64,000 nt of DNA from Fibrobacter sp. UWB11 (GCF_900143015.1 NZ_FSRT01000002.1:682001-746000); one strand, 5' to 3'; positions 31,195 to 40,724 are shown, numbered from the stretch's first letter. Translations and numbers: made by a program. The notes: generated from the sequence alone by a model not told the origin.

Positions 31195-32625
31195 TTATCG
31201 TATAGAAATTCTTACCTTGTAAGAGGTCGTTGCCCCACGGACCTTTACAATGTAATTCCCGGCAGGTATCGCACTTAAAAGATGCGAGGATTCCAACGAG
31301 CCTTCAGTAGATTGCCCGACTCGACCATTCCACACGATATGGCCCGTCAAATCCACAATCGTCACTGTCACCGGTTCATTTACACGAGCAATCGAAATGG
31401 AACGACCATCGACCTTCACCTGCGGCATGGCAACATGCATTTTATGCATTTTCGGAGCCGTTATAGCAGTAGTTCCCGGTGCCTTTGAACCAATAACCGG
31501 TTCCGCCTTCTTGTTCTTGTATAACGGAGCCACGGCTTCGGCCCACAAGCGGTGCATCGCCTGACCACCCAACGGGTTCGCCGGATGTACACCGTCCTCG
31601 GAAATAAGTTCCGGATGAGCTAAGAAAAAGTTGTAGAAATCCGGACCCGGCATCAAGTTATTGTCTTTGACAAGCTTGTCAATCGCATCCAAGAATTCCT
31701 GAGGAACTTGCCAACCGGAATATGCCGGATTGGTAGCAATCATACGAGCAATAATCGGTGTAATACCATGAGCCTTTGCAGTATCGATAATCATCTGCAT
31801 GTTCCTTGTGAACTGCTCGACAGTATAATCGTTACCGACCCAAGCATCGTTCGTACCCATTTCGATAGCCCAATACTTGACATTGCCAGCGTATTCGGCA
31901 TAATACTTAAGTGCATCGGCAACGCCCTGGCTTGCAACACAGGCAATACCGCCACGAATCATTGCCGGATAATAATCTGGGTAACGTGCATGAATCAACT
32001 GCGAGAAGTTCGAATCCACAGCAAACTGCTTCATCCCCATCTGGGTAATACTTGTACCCATGAAGAACCACGTATCATCACCGCCATCGCTAATGTCATA
32101 CGCACTGACTTCTTCCAAATAAATTGCCGGAGTCGAAGCCAAAATACGGAACCAAGACATTCCTTCAAAATCAATGGCAATACCACGGGATGCCGCACCA
32201 CTCTCGCCAATTTCAGCAGCAATCTGCCAATCGCCGTCCACACCATTTGTTGAATTTGCAGACGTCATGATCTTGAAATTCTGCAATGTGGAACCAATCG
32301 AAACGTTATGCAAGCAGCCCTGCGCATACACGTAATCTTGGCTTGCCCATGCTTCGTCACCACGGGTATCCCACGTGACGAACAATTTTTTCGGGCCCAC
32401 TCCCACATTCAATGCAAAATCATTCACAATGGTAATTTGGTTAGAATCCAATTTACCATCTGTATAGGCCAAAGGATTTAAATAATTGGCCACATCCCCC
32501 GCAACATAAAGGGGCTTACCTATGCTTACATTAGGATTCGCCGTAATAGCAAATGCACTACCACAAGCGACCGCGCAACCAAGCGCAGCACCTAAAAACA
32601 TATGTGTAAATTTATCCAAGGACAT
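31195..32625 (-). CDS. Secreted SGNH hydrolase with T9SS-like sorting tail (copy 1)
   Basis: This 476-aa exported protein has a signal peptide (CAVACGSAFA, cleavage near residue 26), an N-terminal discoidin-like beta domain (about 27-190), and an SGNH catalytic domain. Block I is FFMGTSITQMGMKQ, block III is YWAIEMGTNDAW and block V is SEDGVHPANPLGG. The last 80 residues read VTIVDLTGHIVWNGRVGQ and LSAIPAGNYIVKVRG ... KVRISIR, the pattern of type A sorting domains cut off during type IX secretion. It likely removes acetyl groups from plant polysaccharides. The ATG after GGGGTG is chosen, matching copy 2. Confidence 0.82.
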   Translation of the reverse strand: MSLDKFTHMFLGAALGCAVACGSAFAITANPNVSIGKPLYVAGDVANYLNPLAYTDGKLDSNQITIVNDFALNVGVGPKKLFVTWDTRGDEAWASQDYVYAQGCLHNVSIGSTLQNFKIMTSANSTNGVDGDWQIAAEIGESGAASRGIAIDFEGMSWFRILASTPAIYLEEVSAYDISDGGDDTWFFMGTSITQMGMKQFAVDSNFSQLIHARYPDYYPAMIRGGIACVASQGVADALKYYAEYAGNVKYWAIEMGTNDAWVGNDYTVEQFTRNMQMIIDTAKAHGITPIIARMIATNPAYSGWQVPQEFLDAIDKLVKDNNLMPGPDFYNFFLAHPELISEDGVHPANPLGGQAMHRLWAEAVAPLYKNKKAEPVIGSKAPGTTAITAPKMHKMHVAMPQVKVDGRSISIARVNEPVTVTIVDLTGHIVWNGRVGQSTEGSLESSHLLSAIPAGNYIVKVRGATTSYKVRISIR

Positions 32626-32710
32626 ACCACACCCCATATTTCACGCTAATAATTATAAAATAGGTTATTATGGGGTAAATTTAAAAAATGTATGAAATTT
32701 GACATATCAG

Positions 32711-32734
32711 AAAAGGTGACACACGTCACCTTTT
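32711..32734. terminator. Bidirectional-looking terminator between the two SGNH genes
   Basis: AAAAGGTGAC and GTCACCTTTT pair perfectly over ten bases around ACAC. On either strand a G/C stem is flanked by A and T tracts. It follows the stop of the upstream minus-strand SGNH gene, so each of the two esterase genes seems to have its own transcript. Confidence 0.7.
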
Positions 32735-32798
32735 GACATTTAAATCACTATAATTCGGCACAAAATAGAATACTCCAAACAGTAGTGTTAGCAATTTT

Positions 32799-34184
32799 TT
32801 ACTTAATGGATATCTTTGTAGAGTAATTGCTATTTACACCGTGAATATTTACAAAGTAATTCCCTGCAGGCATTTTTGGAAATCCCGCTGAGCCGTTCCA
32901 TACGACGTGTCCCATGACATCCATGATGGTCACGCGGTCATTCTCGCGCAAACCGGAAATTGAGATTTCACGATCGTTCACACTCACGCGCGGCAATGCA
33001 AAATTCACATTGTGCATTTTCGGGAGAGACGTTCCGCCACAGCCAACAACATCTGGCAAACCAGCGCAAGGATCGTCCTTGTACAAAGGCGCCACCGTCT
33101 CCGCCCACAAACGGTGCATCGACTGTCCGCCCTTAGGCTCTGCCGGGTGTACACCATCGCTTGCAGAAAGTTCTTCGGGATGTTTCAAAAAGTAATTGTA
33201 GAAATCAGGGCCATTCGGAAGCTCGTTATCAAACGTGAGTTTGTCAATGGCATCGAGGTAATCCTGATGCACCTGCCACTTTGCAATTTCAGGATTCGTC
33301 GCAATCATGCGAGCGATAATCGGAGTAATGCCATGAGCTTTCGCCGTATCGATAATCGTCTGCAAGTTCTTCGTGAACGTTTCGACATTCGCATTGCTGC
33401 CGCCCCATGCATCGTTTGTTCCCATTTCAATCGCCCAGAACTTTACGTTCCCTACGTATTCCACGTAATACTTGAGTGCATCGACAACGCCCTGACTCGT
33501 AACGCAACCAATGCCACCGCGTAACATCGCCGGGTAGTAATCCGAAAAACGTGCGTGCACCAACTGCGCAAAATTTGAATCAACGGTGAACTGCTTCATG
33601 CCCATCTGGCTGATGCTCGTGCCCATGAAGAACCACGTATCGTCCCCGCCATCGCTGATGTCGTAAGCACCGACTTCTTCAAGATTTTTCACCGGAGATT
33701 CAGCCACGATGCGGAACCAGGACTTGCCTGCAAAATCGATCGCAAGCCCACGGGACGTAACACCGCTCTCGCCCACTTCGGCAACTGTTTCCCAATCGCC
33801 ATCTACGCCGTTCGTCGTATTCGCCGACGTCATCACCTTGAAGTTCTTTAAAGTTGCGCCTTCGGCAAAGGAATGTTGGCAACTCGCTGCATGCACAAAC
33901 TCTTCGCTTGCCCAAGCCTCATCGCCACGAGTTTCCCATGTGATGAACAGTTTTGTCGGGCCCTCGCCCACATTCAGCGCAAAATCCGACACCGACGCGA
34001 CCTGGTTAAAGTCAAGCGTTCCATCGGTATAAACTTCTGGTTTCCAGTTGGAATTGACAGCACCCGCCACGTAGAGGTTCTTGCCCAGACTCACGTTCGG
34101 ATTCGCCGTAATTGCAAAAGCACTGCTGCAAAATGCGCAAGCTAGCGCAACACCTAGCACTTGCAAAACTCTTGTATTTTTCAT
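32799..34184 (-). CDS. Secreted SGNH hydrolase with T9SS-like sorting tail (copy 2)
   Basis: This 461-aa paralogue of the downstream gene shares the same plan: signal peptide (ALACAFCSSAFA), beta-rich N-domain beginning ITANPNVSLGKNLYVAG, SGNH blocks FFMGTSISQMGMKQ, FWAIEMGTNDAW and SASDGVHPAEPKGG, and a C-terminal tail (VTIMDVMGHVVWNGSAG, MPAGNYFVNIHG, STKISIK). Identity to copy 1 is high across the catalytic domain and lower in the linker, where this copy has a Cys pair (CAGLPDVVGC). The ATG follows GGGGTG by four bases. The substrate is probably acetylated hemicellulose, by inference. Confidence 0.82.
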   Translation of the reverse strand: MKNTRVLQVLGVALACAFCSSAFAITANPNVSLGKNLYVAGAVNSNWKPEVYTDGTLDFNQVASVSDFALNVGEGPTKLFITWETRGDEAWASEEFVHAASCQHSFAEGATLKNFKVMTSANTTNGVDGDWETVAEVGESGVTSRGLAIDFAGKSWFRIVAESPVKNLEEVGAYDISDGGDDTWFFMGTSISQMGMKQFTVDSNFAQLVHARFSDYYPAMLRGGIGCVTSQGVVDALKYYVEYVGNVKFWAIEMGTNDAWGGSNANVETFTKNLQTIIDTAKAHGITPIIARMIATNPEIAKWQVHQDYLDAIDKLTFDNELPNGPDFYNYFLKHPEELSASDGVHPAEPKGGQSMHRLWAETVAPLYKDDPCAGLPDVVGCGGTSLPKMHNVNFALPRVSVNDREISISGLRENDRVTIMDVMGHVVWNGSAGFPKMPAGNYFVNIHGVNSNYSTKISIK

Positions 34185-34290
34185 TTTACACCCCAAAACT
34201 TTATATCCTGTTTATATAAGAAATTGCTCTTCAGAAAATAAACAATTATAACGTAAACAGGACCGAAAAAATCAAAAGGGTGTGGACAAT

Positions 34291-36033
34291 TTACCTTCCG
34301 TTATCGCGCAGGCGGTAAAGTACACAGGCAATGTCAATTGGACGAGGCAAGCTCATTTCACGGCTTAAGCCTTGCGGCAAATTGCGGAATCCGACGTTCT
34401 TGATTTTTTCGCAGAGCGCATTGATGCGTTCCATAATCGTCGCCTTCGCAGATTCACCATTAGCATCATTATTGCTTGCGGCGTTCTGGCAGAGATTTAA
34501 CAACATAAAGCCAGCACCGAATCGCTGTTGCTTATCCACAAGCGCACCTGCCTTGGACGTATCCGAGACAAGGAAACCAATTTGCAATAACGTATCGCCT
34601 GAGATTTTCACTTTCACTTGGCGTTCCACAGCAGATGCAGGGCGGAGTGACGGGAGCAAGGGCTTTACGTATTCCGCAAAATCGCGACACTGCGGTTCTA
34701 CAAATGCAGGCAATCCCGGCACGATTTTTGCAACACCACCAGCAGCATCACCGAGTCCAGCCGCCACATTCTTTCCATTGATTCTTGCACATTCCGCCTT
34801 GTACGACGCCATCACGATGATGTTGTCCGCCAAGTCCAAAAAGTCTCCACAGGCGCCCGCCACCAGAATAAAGCTACGGCCCTTGATTTCACGGATGCGA
34901 TCTGTGAGCGGGATAAGTGGTTCGCGGTCATCGCCCAAAAGCTTACGCACACGGACATCGCGAATGAGGAAGTTTACCGCAGAGGAGTCTTCGTCAATCA
35001 AGAAGACATCACTCCCCGCCTCCATCGCTTCCATCAAGTTTGCGGCCTCGCTCGTCGAGCCCGACGCACAGGCAGTCGTAAAGTTCTTTGTCGAAATTCC
35101 GCCCGGCAGGTCACGTACAAACTGCGAAAGGTCCGTGCCACGCACGCTGCGGCCATCTTCGACGCCCACGCGCACCGCCGATTCGCTCACGACAATGCCT
35201 TCGCGACCGTCTCCCGGGATATGCGGGTAAACCGATTTCGTCAAAGCCTGCAACAATGTCGATTTTCCATGGAAAGCCCCGCCCGAGATCACCGTGATTC
35301 CCTTCGGGATTCCCATGCCGCGAATTTCACGTCCATTTGCGACAAGCATCACCGCCATTTCTTCGGGAGCAGTAAACGGAACAGCCCCTTCCATCGGGAG
35401 TTCACTCAAACCCGATGCACGCGGGAGCACGGCACCATCTGGCACAAACGCACAAAGTCCACGTTCTTCGAGCTGCGACAAGATTTCCTTGCGCTCGGCA
35501 AGCACGCGGTAATGTTCAACAAGCTCGGGCTCCACGCCGTCCTTCTTCGATTCACCCGAATTGTAAAGCGCAGCCGACACCAAGTCCGGGAGCACCATCG
35601 TCAAAATTTCGGCAGCCGCTTCGGCCTGAATCTTGCGGCCATCGCCCGGCAAACGCACTTGCAAGCAGGCTCGCAATTCTCCGTTATCGACCCACAGTGC
35701 GTTTCGCACCAGCATTTCAGGTCCAGCGGTATCAAAAACAACCGCAGCATCCCTATCGGGGTACTTTTCACGAACAAGTGATGAAAGCCTGCGGTAAAGG
35801 TAATCACTCAGCGCAAGGCGGCGTTCAAAAGAGCCACCCCATTCGCTCGGGAAACCAAGCATAAGCAAGCTCGCCTTGATCATCACACGCGAAGCCGGTG
35901 CGTATGGGTCTCCCTGCACATGCAAGAATTCCAGCACAAAGTCACCAAAATCCCACGTCCTGTCGGCTAAGGATTTATAAAGCCCGTAATTTTTCCCTTG
36001 TAAACTGCGAATTTTTTGATAAAGCGCTTTCAT
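34291..36033 (-). CDS. ABC-class P-loop ATPase (PF09818-like)
   Basis: This 580-aa protein resembles the predicted ABC-class ATPase family with an N-terminal domain (LYKSLADRTWDFGDFVLEFL, VQGDPYAPASRVMIKASL) and a central nucleotide-binding part. Walker A is GGAFHGKSTLL near residue 255, followed by FVRDLPGG and the ABC-signature-like segment, and Walker B is DVFLIDEDSSAVNFLIRD. It lacks membrane segments and a transport partner. The family's role is unknown, with RNA or DNA processing suggested elsewhere. The ATG at 36031-36033 is the first; a GTG 36 bases upstream is less likely. Confidence 0.8.
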   Translation of the reverse strand: MKALYQKIRSLQGKNYGLYKSLADRTWDFGDFVLEFLHVQGDPYAPASRVMIKASLLMLGFPSEWGGSFERRLALSDYLYRRLSSLVREKYPDRDAAVVFDTAGPEMLVRNALWVDNGELRACLQVRLPGDGRKIQAEAAAEILTMVLPDLVSAALYNSGESKKDGVEPELVEHYRVLAERKEILSQLEERGLCAFVPDGAVLPRASGLSELPMEGAVPFTAPEEMAVMLVANGREIRGMGIPKGITVISGGAFHGKSTLLQALTKSVYPHIPGDGREGIVVSESAVRVGVEDGRSVRGTDLSQFVRDLPGGISTKNFTTACASGSTSEAANLMEAMEAGSDVFLIDEDSSAVNFLIRDVRVRKLLGDDREPLIPLTDRIREIKGRSFILVAGACGDFLDLADNIIVMASYKAECARINGKNVAAGLGDAAGGVAKIVPGLPAFVEPQCRDFAEYVKPLLPSLRPASAVERQVKVKISGDTLLQIGFLVSDTSKAGALVDKQQRFGAGFMLLNLCQNAASNNDANGESAKATIMERINALCEKIKNVGFRNLPQGLSREMSLPRPIDIACVLYRLRDNGR

Positions 36034-36176
36034 ATACACAAAAGTAGTTAAACTAGACCAATTATACACCTAATATTTACGCACATTTTACGGCACTTTA
36101 ACATTTGTCCTGTAAAAAAAGAATTAAATTCTAGAGGTGAACTAACTCTTTTACATGCAAATCAGGAGTACAACCC

Positions 36177-36722
36177 ATGAAAAAGCTGTATATTTTTGCC
36201 TTGATGATGGCATTCCTCTTTACGACCGTCGTCGCAGACGAAGAAGATCCACCTCCGCGTGGCAAGGCCGCAACCATCAACATCATTACCGAACCGCCTA
36301 ACAGCGACGTGTTCCTTGGCGGTGAACCTCTCGGCAAGAGCCCGATTAAAGACATGCAAGTCAAGTCCGGTCGTCAGACGCTCGTCGTCATTGACCAGGG
36401 TTTTGAACTCGTGAACAAGCGCGTGAACATTTGGCCGGGCAAGGACAGCCGCAACAACTTCGACTTCAGCACCAAAATTCCGAAGGGCCACATCAAGGTT
36501 ACGACGAATCCGCCGCGCTGCCTCATCTTCGTCGATGGCGAACAGGCTGACAAGACCGACGGTGCAGAACTCGTTGTCCACAACCTCGATGCCGGTGACC
36601 ACGTTGTGCGCGCCCAGTGCAGCAACCGCAAGAGCGCCGAAGCCCTCGTGAAGGTCGTTGGCGAAGAAACCGTTGAAGTCAATCTTGACGCTACAACCGG
36701 TTCCAAGAAGAAGAAACGCTAA
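36177..36722 (+). CDS. PEGA-domain periplasmic protein
   Basis: This 181-aa protein has a signal peptide (MKKLYIFALMMAFLFTTVVA) and two consecutive PEGA-type beta domains: TINIITEPPNSDVFLGGEPL and GHIKVTTNPPRCLIFVDGEQ. A lysine-rich tail ends the protein (SKKKKR). PEGA domains occur in surface and S-layer-associated proteins. A GGAG box precedes the ATG. It has its own terminator and sits just before an LpoB-like lipoprotein, suggesting a shared envelope role. Confidence 0.8.
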   Translation: MKKLYIFALMMAFLFTTVVADEEDPPPRGKAATINIITEPPNSDVFLGGEPLGKSPIKDMQVKSGRQTLVVIDQGFELVNKRVNIWPGKDSRNNFDFSTKIPKGHIKVTTNPPRCLIFVDGEQADKTDGAELVVHNLDAGDHVVRAQCSNRKSAEALVKVVGEETVEVNLDATTGSKKKKR

Positions 36723-36751
36723 TTCGCACGAAAACGCGACTTTTTTCAAAG

Positions 36752-36778
36752 AACTCCTCGTTTGGGGAGTTTTTTTTA
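36752..36778 (+). terminator. Rho-independent terminator after the PEGA gene
   Basis: AACTCCTC pairs with GGGGAGTT around GTTT, followed by eight T residues. It ends the PEGA transcript 30 bases after the stop codon. Confidence 0.9.
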
Positions 36779-36828
36779 TGTTTTTTTTGTATGTTTATAA
36801 CATAATGTTTCCAATCTAGGAGAAAAAA

Positions 36829-37437
36829 ATGTCAAAAATTTGGATTTTCGCCCTCTGCGCAGGCCTTGCTTTCCTCTCTGGTTGCGCTAGTGACGGTGGC
36901 AAAAAAGTAACCCGCCTCGATGCAAACTCTGTTACCGACCTCTCTGGCAGCTGGAACGATACCGATTCTCGCCTTGTCGCCGAAGAAATGATCAACGACT
37001 GCCTCGGTCGTCCGTGGTACAGCCAGTTCTCCGCCCAGAAGGGTTCCGTACCGACTATCGTGATTGGCAAAGTCCGCAACAAGAGCCACGAACATATCCG
37101 TGTTGAAACGTTCATCAAGGATATCGAACGCGCCCTCATCAATTCCGGCAAGGCTGAATTCGTAGCAAACTCCAACGAACGCGCCGACCTCCGCGACGAA
37201 CTTGCAGACCAGCAGGGCAACGTCACCGAAGAAACCCAGAAAGATGCCGGCATGGAAATCGGTGCTGACCTCATGCTTACCGGATCCATCAACTCCGTCA
37301 TTGACCAGGAAGGCGGCGAACAGGTGGTCTTCTACCAGATCGACATGGAACTTACCGATATCCAGAGCCACCGCAAGGTTTGGCTTGGCGACAAGAAGAT
37401 CAAGAAGTACGTAGCTAAAAGCAGCGTGAAGTTCTAG
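36829..37437 (+). CDS. LpoB-like lipoprotein (penicillin-binding protein activator)
   Basis: This 202-aa protein has a lipobox (LAFLSGCAS, Cys at about 19) and then an LpoB-type fold: DLSGSWNDTDSRLVAEEMIN, TIVIGKVRNKSHEHIRVETF, DIERALINSGKAEFVANSNE and GADLMLTGSINSVID. In E. coli, LpoB reaches through the peptidoglycan from the outer membrane to activate PBP1b. The GGAG before the ATG supports the start. The COG3014-like gene downstream often accompanies lpoB elsewhere. No PBP1 gene is in the window. Confidence 0.85.
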   Translation: MSKIWIFALCAGLAFLSGCASDGGKKVTRLDANSVTDLSGSWNDTDSRLVAEEMINDCLGRPWYSQFSAQKGSVPTIVIGKVRNKSHEHIRVETFIKDIERALINSGKAEFVANSNERADLRDELADQQGNVTEETQKDAGMEIGADLMLTGSINSVIDQEGGEQVVFYQIDMELTDIQSHRKVWLGDKKIKKYVAKSSVKF

Positions 37438-37484
37438 TCTGAATAGTTGGCAGAACTTAGTTAGCAAAGCTTAGATAAGAAAGT

Positions 37485-37510
37485 GCCCGACTTTGTCGGG
37501 CTTATTTTTT
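37485..37510 (+). terminator. Rho-independent terminator after the LpoB-like gene
   Basis: GCCCGAC and GTCGGGC pair around TTT, followed by TTATTTTTT. It overlaps the last bases of the convergent lipoprotein gene ending at 37502. Confidence 0.85.
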
Positions 37511-38278
37511 GGGGATTTCAGATTCTTCCCTTTTCAAAACCCCATTCTCATTTTTTAGCCCATAAAGTTTCATCACAGAAGAATCGGCTGCGATTAATTC
37601 ATCTAAATAAAAAGAAGTCTTCTTAGGCGCATAAGTAGCAGCAAAACCCAATCTAGCTGTTTTCAAAGATTTCGCATAAAAACCAACAACTTCCTTATTC
37701 GAGGTGTTGTTAATTACACATTCTGATAAACGCAAAACTCTTTCGCTCTGTTTTATTGGTTCCATTTTTTTAAAGGATTCAGGTTCAGAGATATAACTCT
37801 TACAATTTTGCATTGCCATTGCAAGACTAGACTTTGCAAATGGACTTAGTTCCTGTTTCGTCAAATTGGAATCGGTCATACCTTCACGTATGGATTGGTA
37901 CAAAGCATTCGCGACACCACGAGCCATATTATCGTATATGTTCTCTGTTTCTGAAGAATCTGCGGCACGCCCATCAATAAACATTTTTAAAGCCCAAAGG
38001 GAATCATTTGCAGGCAACAGGGCTTGAATTACAATATTAACCAAACTATCTCGAAAAAGAGCTTTCCCCGAAACATCGACAGAGTGAGAATCGTTGACAG
38101 TCCACACGGCATCCGTCACATACCACTCAACAGCATCTTTTAATAAAAATCCAGGCCATTCGGCCATTTTCATATATTCAATCTTGACTTTAGGTTTAAT
38201 TTCTGAAGGCTTGCATGCAACAAAGGCCAACAGAAATACCGTAAGCAAACCGCTCAAAATAACTCGTTTATTCATCAT
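37502..38278 (-). CDS. Lipoprotein, unknown function
   Basis: This is a 258-aa protein if started at the ATG 38276-38278. The signal ends in a lipobox (VFLLAFVACKPS). The mature part is hydrophilic and mixed, without repeats I recognise (EWPGFLLKDAVEWYVTDAVW, KSSLAMAMQNCKSYISEPES, GFYAKSLKTARLGFAATYAP). A 120-base in-frame extension upstream lacks a signal and is AT-rich, so it is left out. The gene is more AT-rich than its neighbours and no ribosome site is obvious. It is divergent to the COG3014-like gene. Confidence 0.65.
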   Translation of the reverse strand: MMNKRVILSGLLTVFLLAFVACKPSEIKPKVKIEYMKMAEWPGFLLKDAVEWYVTDAVWTVNDSHSVDVSGKALFRDSLVNIVIQALLPANDSLWALKMFIDGRAADSSETENIYDNMARGVANALYQSIREGMTDSNLTKQELSPFAKSSLAMAMQNCKSYISEPESFKKMEPIKQSERVLRLSECVINNTSNKEVVGFYAKSLKTARLGFAATYAPKKTSFYLDELIAADSSVMKLYGLKNENGVLKREESEIPKK

Positions 38279-38404
38279 ATTGACGAAGATAGCAAAAAAC
38301 TTTTTTTCTATAAAACCCCATTTCTTCATATAATCTTTAAAAAACAGAATACCATAATATTTTTTTTGTAGATTTAACAATAAACAACAAATTCGCATAA
38401 GATT

Positions 38405-39805
38405 ATGAAAAGACTCCTACTAATCCTTTCGGCAGTTTTACTTTTTTCAGGCTGTGCAAACAAGTCCATGACCCGCTACGAAGCCCTTGCACCAGTCTTT
38501 GAACACAAAGGCTACGAAGCGACTATTAACGAAGTCAAGAAACAGCAAGAAGACCTTTACGGAGAAAAGACCGAATTCCTCTATTACTTTGACTTGGGAG
38601 TCCTTTACCACTACAACGGAAACTACAAGGAAAGTGCAGACAACTTTGCCAAGGCCGAAAAAATTTACGACGACCTCTACACGCGATCTGTAACAAACGA
38701 AGCTGCAGCCATTGTCACAAACGACAACATCCGCCCGTACAGGGCTCGCCCCTTCGAAGTGCTTGTGCTCCATGAATTGCAGATATTGAACTTCCTCGCA
38801 CAAAAGAACGTCGATGGAGCCTTGGTCGAAGTCAACCGCGCCCAAAAGGCAATGACGGAACTCTACCAAAAAGATAACGGCAAGACAAACGACAACGGCT
38901 TTTTGCGCTACCTCACCGCCATCGTTTACGAAATGGCCGGTGAACCCGACGAAGCGGCCATCGCTTACTACAAGACGGTCAAGGCTTACAACGAAAACAT
39001 CCTAAACCTCCCGAAAGAAGCTCGCCAGTTCATTATCGAAAGCTTAAAGCGCACAGACCGCGAAGACGACATCAGGACGCTCGGACTCGATATGGCGACC
39101 GAAACTTCCAAGGCCAAAGCCGCCTACGACCTCGGTCAAGAAATCATCGTTGTGGGTTACGCTGGACACGGCCCGATTCTAAACGAACTGCGCATGTCGG
39201 GAACTTATGTAAACGGCGGCCTTTTGAATCTTTCCTATAAAGATGGAAAGACTGGCCAAATGGTAAGCACTAACGTAGGCGCACCGCCCGTTGCAGGAGC
39301 AAGCAATGGCGAAACATTCCACATTTCATTAGCTCTCCCCGAAGCCCATTCTTTCAGAAGCCTAGTCCACCGCTTTAACGTATCCGTAGACAACCAGTCC
39401 GGAATCCGCCCCGAAAAGGTAATGGCTATCGACAAGGAACTCGAAATGAACCTCAAGGATGACTTTGCGAACACCATGACCCGTACAGCCATCCGCGTCG
39501 TCCTCCGCACAATCGCTTCACAGGCAGCCAAGAAAGCCATGAAGTCGGACAACGCCTTGTTAAACCTCTTTACAAGTATCGGTACGGATATTGCGCAAGA
39601 CCAGCTCGAAAAGGCCGATTTGCGTATTGCACTCTTTTTGCCGAACTCCTTCCAGATGACGCGAATCCCGGTCGAACCCGGTTCACACGAAGTCACTGTG
39701 GCCGCCGAAGGAAGCGAAGGAAACACGGTCAACATTTTCAAATTCGGCAATGTTGACGTGAAAAAAGGCGAAAAGAAGTTCATCTTTGTACCTGCAATCA
39801 AGTAA
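38405..39805 (+). CDS. COG3014-like TPR lipoprotein
   Basis: This 466-aa protein has a lipobox (AVLLFSGCANKS). It has TPR-like helical hairpins at about 55-95 (YYFDLGVLYHYNGNYKESAD) and 155-200 (LTAIVYEMAGEPDEAAIAYY), and a C-terminal part with IVVGYAGHGPILNELRMSGT and FRIAL-like segments ending VKKGEKKFIFVPAI. This combination fits the COG3014 family of conserved lipoproteins, whose genes are often found beside lpoB-type genes. Together with the LpoB-like and PEGA genes nearby it suggests a peptidoglycan-outer membrane module. Precise function is unknown. Confidence 0.7.
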   Translation: MKRLLLILSAVLLFSGCANKSMTRYEALAPVFEHKGYEATINEVKKQQEDLYGEKTEFLYYFDLGVLYHYNGNYKESADNFAKAEKIYDDLYTRSVTNEAAAIVTNDNIRPYRARPFEVLVLHELQILNFLAQKNVDGALVEVNRAQKAMTELYQKDNGKTNDNGFLRYLTAIVYEMAGEPDEAAIAYYKTVKAYNENILNLPKEARQFIIESLKRTDREDDIRTLGLDMATETSKAKAAYDLGQEIIVVGYAGHGPILNELRMSGTYVNGGLLNLSYKDGKTGQMVSTNVGAPPVAGASNGETFHISLALPEAHSFRSLVHRFNVSVDNQSGIRPEKVMAIDKELEMNLKDDFANTMTRTAIRVVLRTIASQAAKKAMKSDNALLNLFTSIGTDIAQDQLEKADLRIALFLPNSFQMTRIPVEPGSHEVTVAAEGSEGNTVNIFKFGNVDVKKGEKKFIFVPAIK

Positions 39806-39912
39806 AAAAAGACATAAAATAGGCGAAAAAGCACCATTTTCTAAATTGTAAACTCCATTTTTCTAAATAATTATTTAGTTTCAAGAAAAAACAATCCTAG
39901 GAGCAATAATCA

Positions 39913-40677
39913 ATGAATTTCAAACTTATTTTCGCAGCAGCAGCTTTGCTTGCCACCCAGTCCTTTGCTATTGCAGGTATTGGCGCCCACTACACCCCGG
40001 CAGTTGGAACCACCCTTAAAGAAGCTCAAAGAGCAGACATCAAGGGAACCGACGGCAAAATCGGCTTTAGCCACGGTAGCTTTGACTACATCCAGGGTTT
40101 CGGTTTCAAGGCATGGGTCGATGTTCTCCCGTTCGTCGATATCGAAGCCACTTTCAACATCCAGTTTGCATCTTACAATGCAGCACTCTGGGTAGGTGAA
40201 GGCGAAGACGCACGCAAGATTCCTCTCGAAATTGAACTCGGCGGAACCCCGTTTGCCAAGGCAACTCCGAAGTACATCGCCATGAACGCAGACCTCTCCG
40301 TCACCAAGCCGTTCTCTATCCCGCTTTTCCCGATCCGTCCGTATGTCGGTGGCGGTCTCACCATCCACTGGAACACGTTCGTCTTGAACAAGGCATTTGT
40401 TGAAAACGTGATGGACAAGGCATTTGCAGATGGCAACTATCCTGCAGACGAAGACGAATTCGTAAAGGCACTTAAGGACAAGGTTGTCGACTACGCCAAG
40501 GACGAAGGCCTCACCAAGAGCATCGGTATCCACTTGCTCGCCGGTGTCCGCTTCAAGCTCCCGATTATCCCGATTGCAGCTTATGCAAACGTCAAGTGCT
40601 ATCTCGGCGGTGACTACGATAGCGACATCGACGCCGGTAATTTTGCATTCGAAATCGGTGGCGGTTTTGCCCTTTAA
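39913..40677 (+). CDS. Outer membrane beta-barrel protein
   Basis: This 254-aa protein has a signal peptide (MNFKLIFAAAALLATQSFA) and a beta-strand-rich body: FSHGSFDYIQGFGFKAWVD, VDIEATFNIQFASYNAALWV, PIRPYVGGGLTIHWNTFV and a C-terminal strand FAFEIGGGFAL. The acidic helical insertion (YPADEDEFVKALKDKVVD) may form an external loop. A GGAG box precedes the ATG. Fold assignment is fair, function unknown. It ends 47 bases before the response regulator gene. Confidence 0.7.
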   Translation: MNFKLIFAAAALLATQSFAIAGIGAHYTPAVGTTLKEAQRADIKGTDGKIGFSHGSFDYIQGFGFKAWVDVLPFVDIEATFNIQFASYNAALWVGEGEDARKIPLEIELGGTPFAKATPKYIAMNADLSVTKPFSIPLFPIRPYVGGGLTIHWNTFVLNKAFVENVMDKAFADGNYPADEDEFVKALKDKVVDYAKDEGLTKSIGIHLLAGVRFKLPIIPIAAYANVKCYLGGDYDSDIDAGNFAFEIGGGFAL

Positions 40678-40724
40678 TTTTGTAGATTAAAAAAAGTTGG
40701 TTAGAAGAGAGTAGGTATCCAAGA

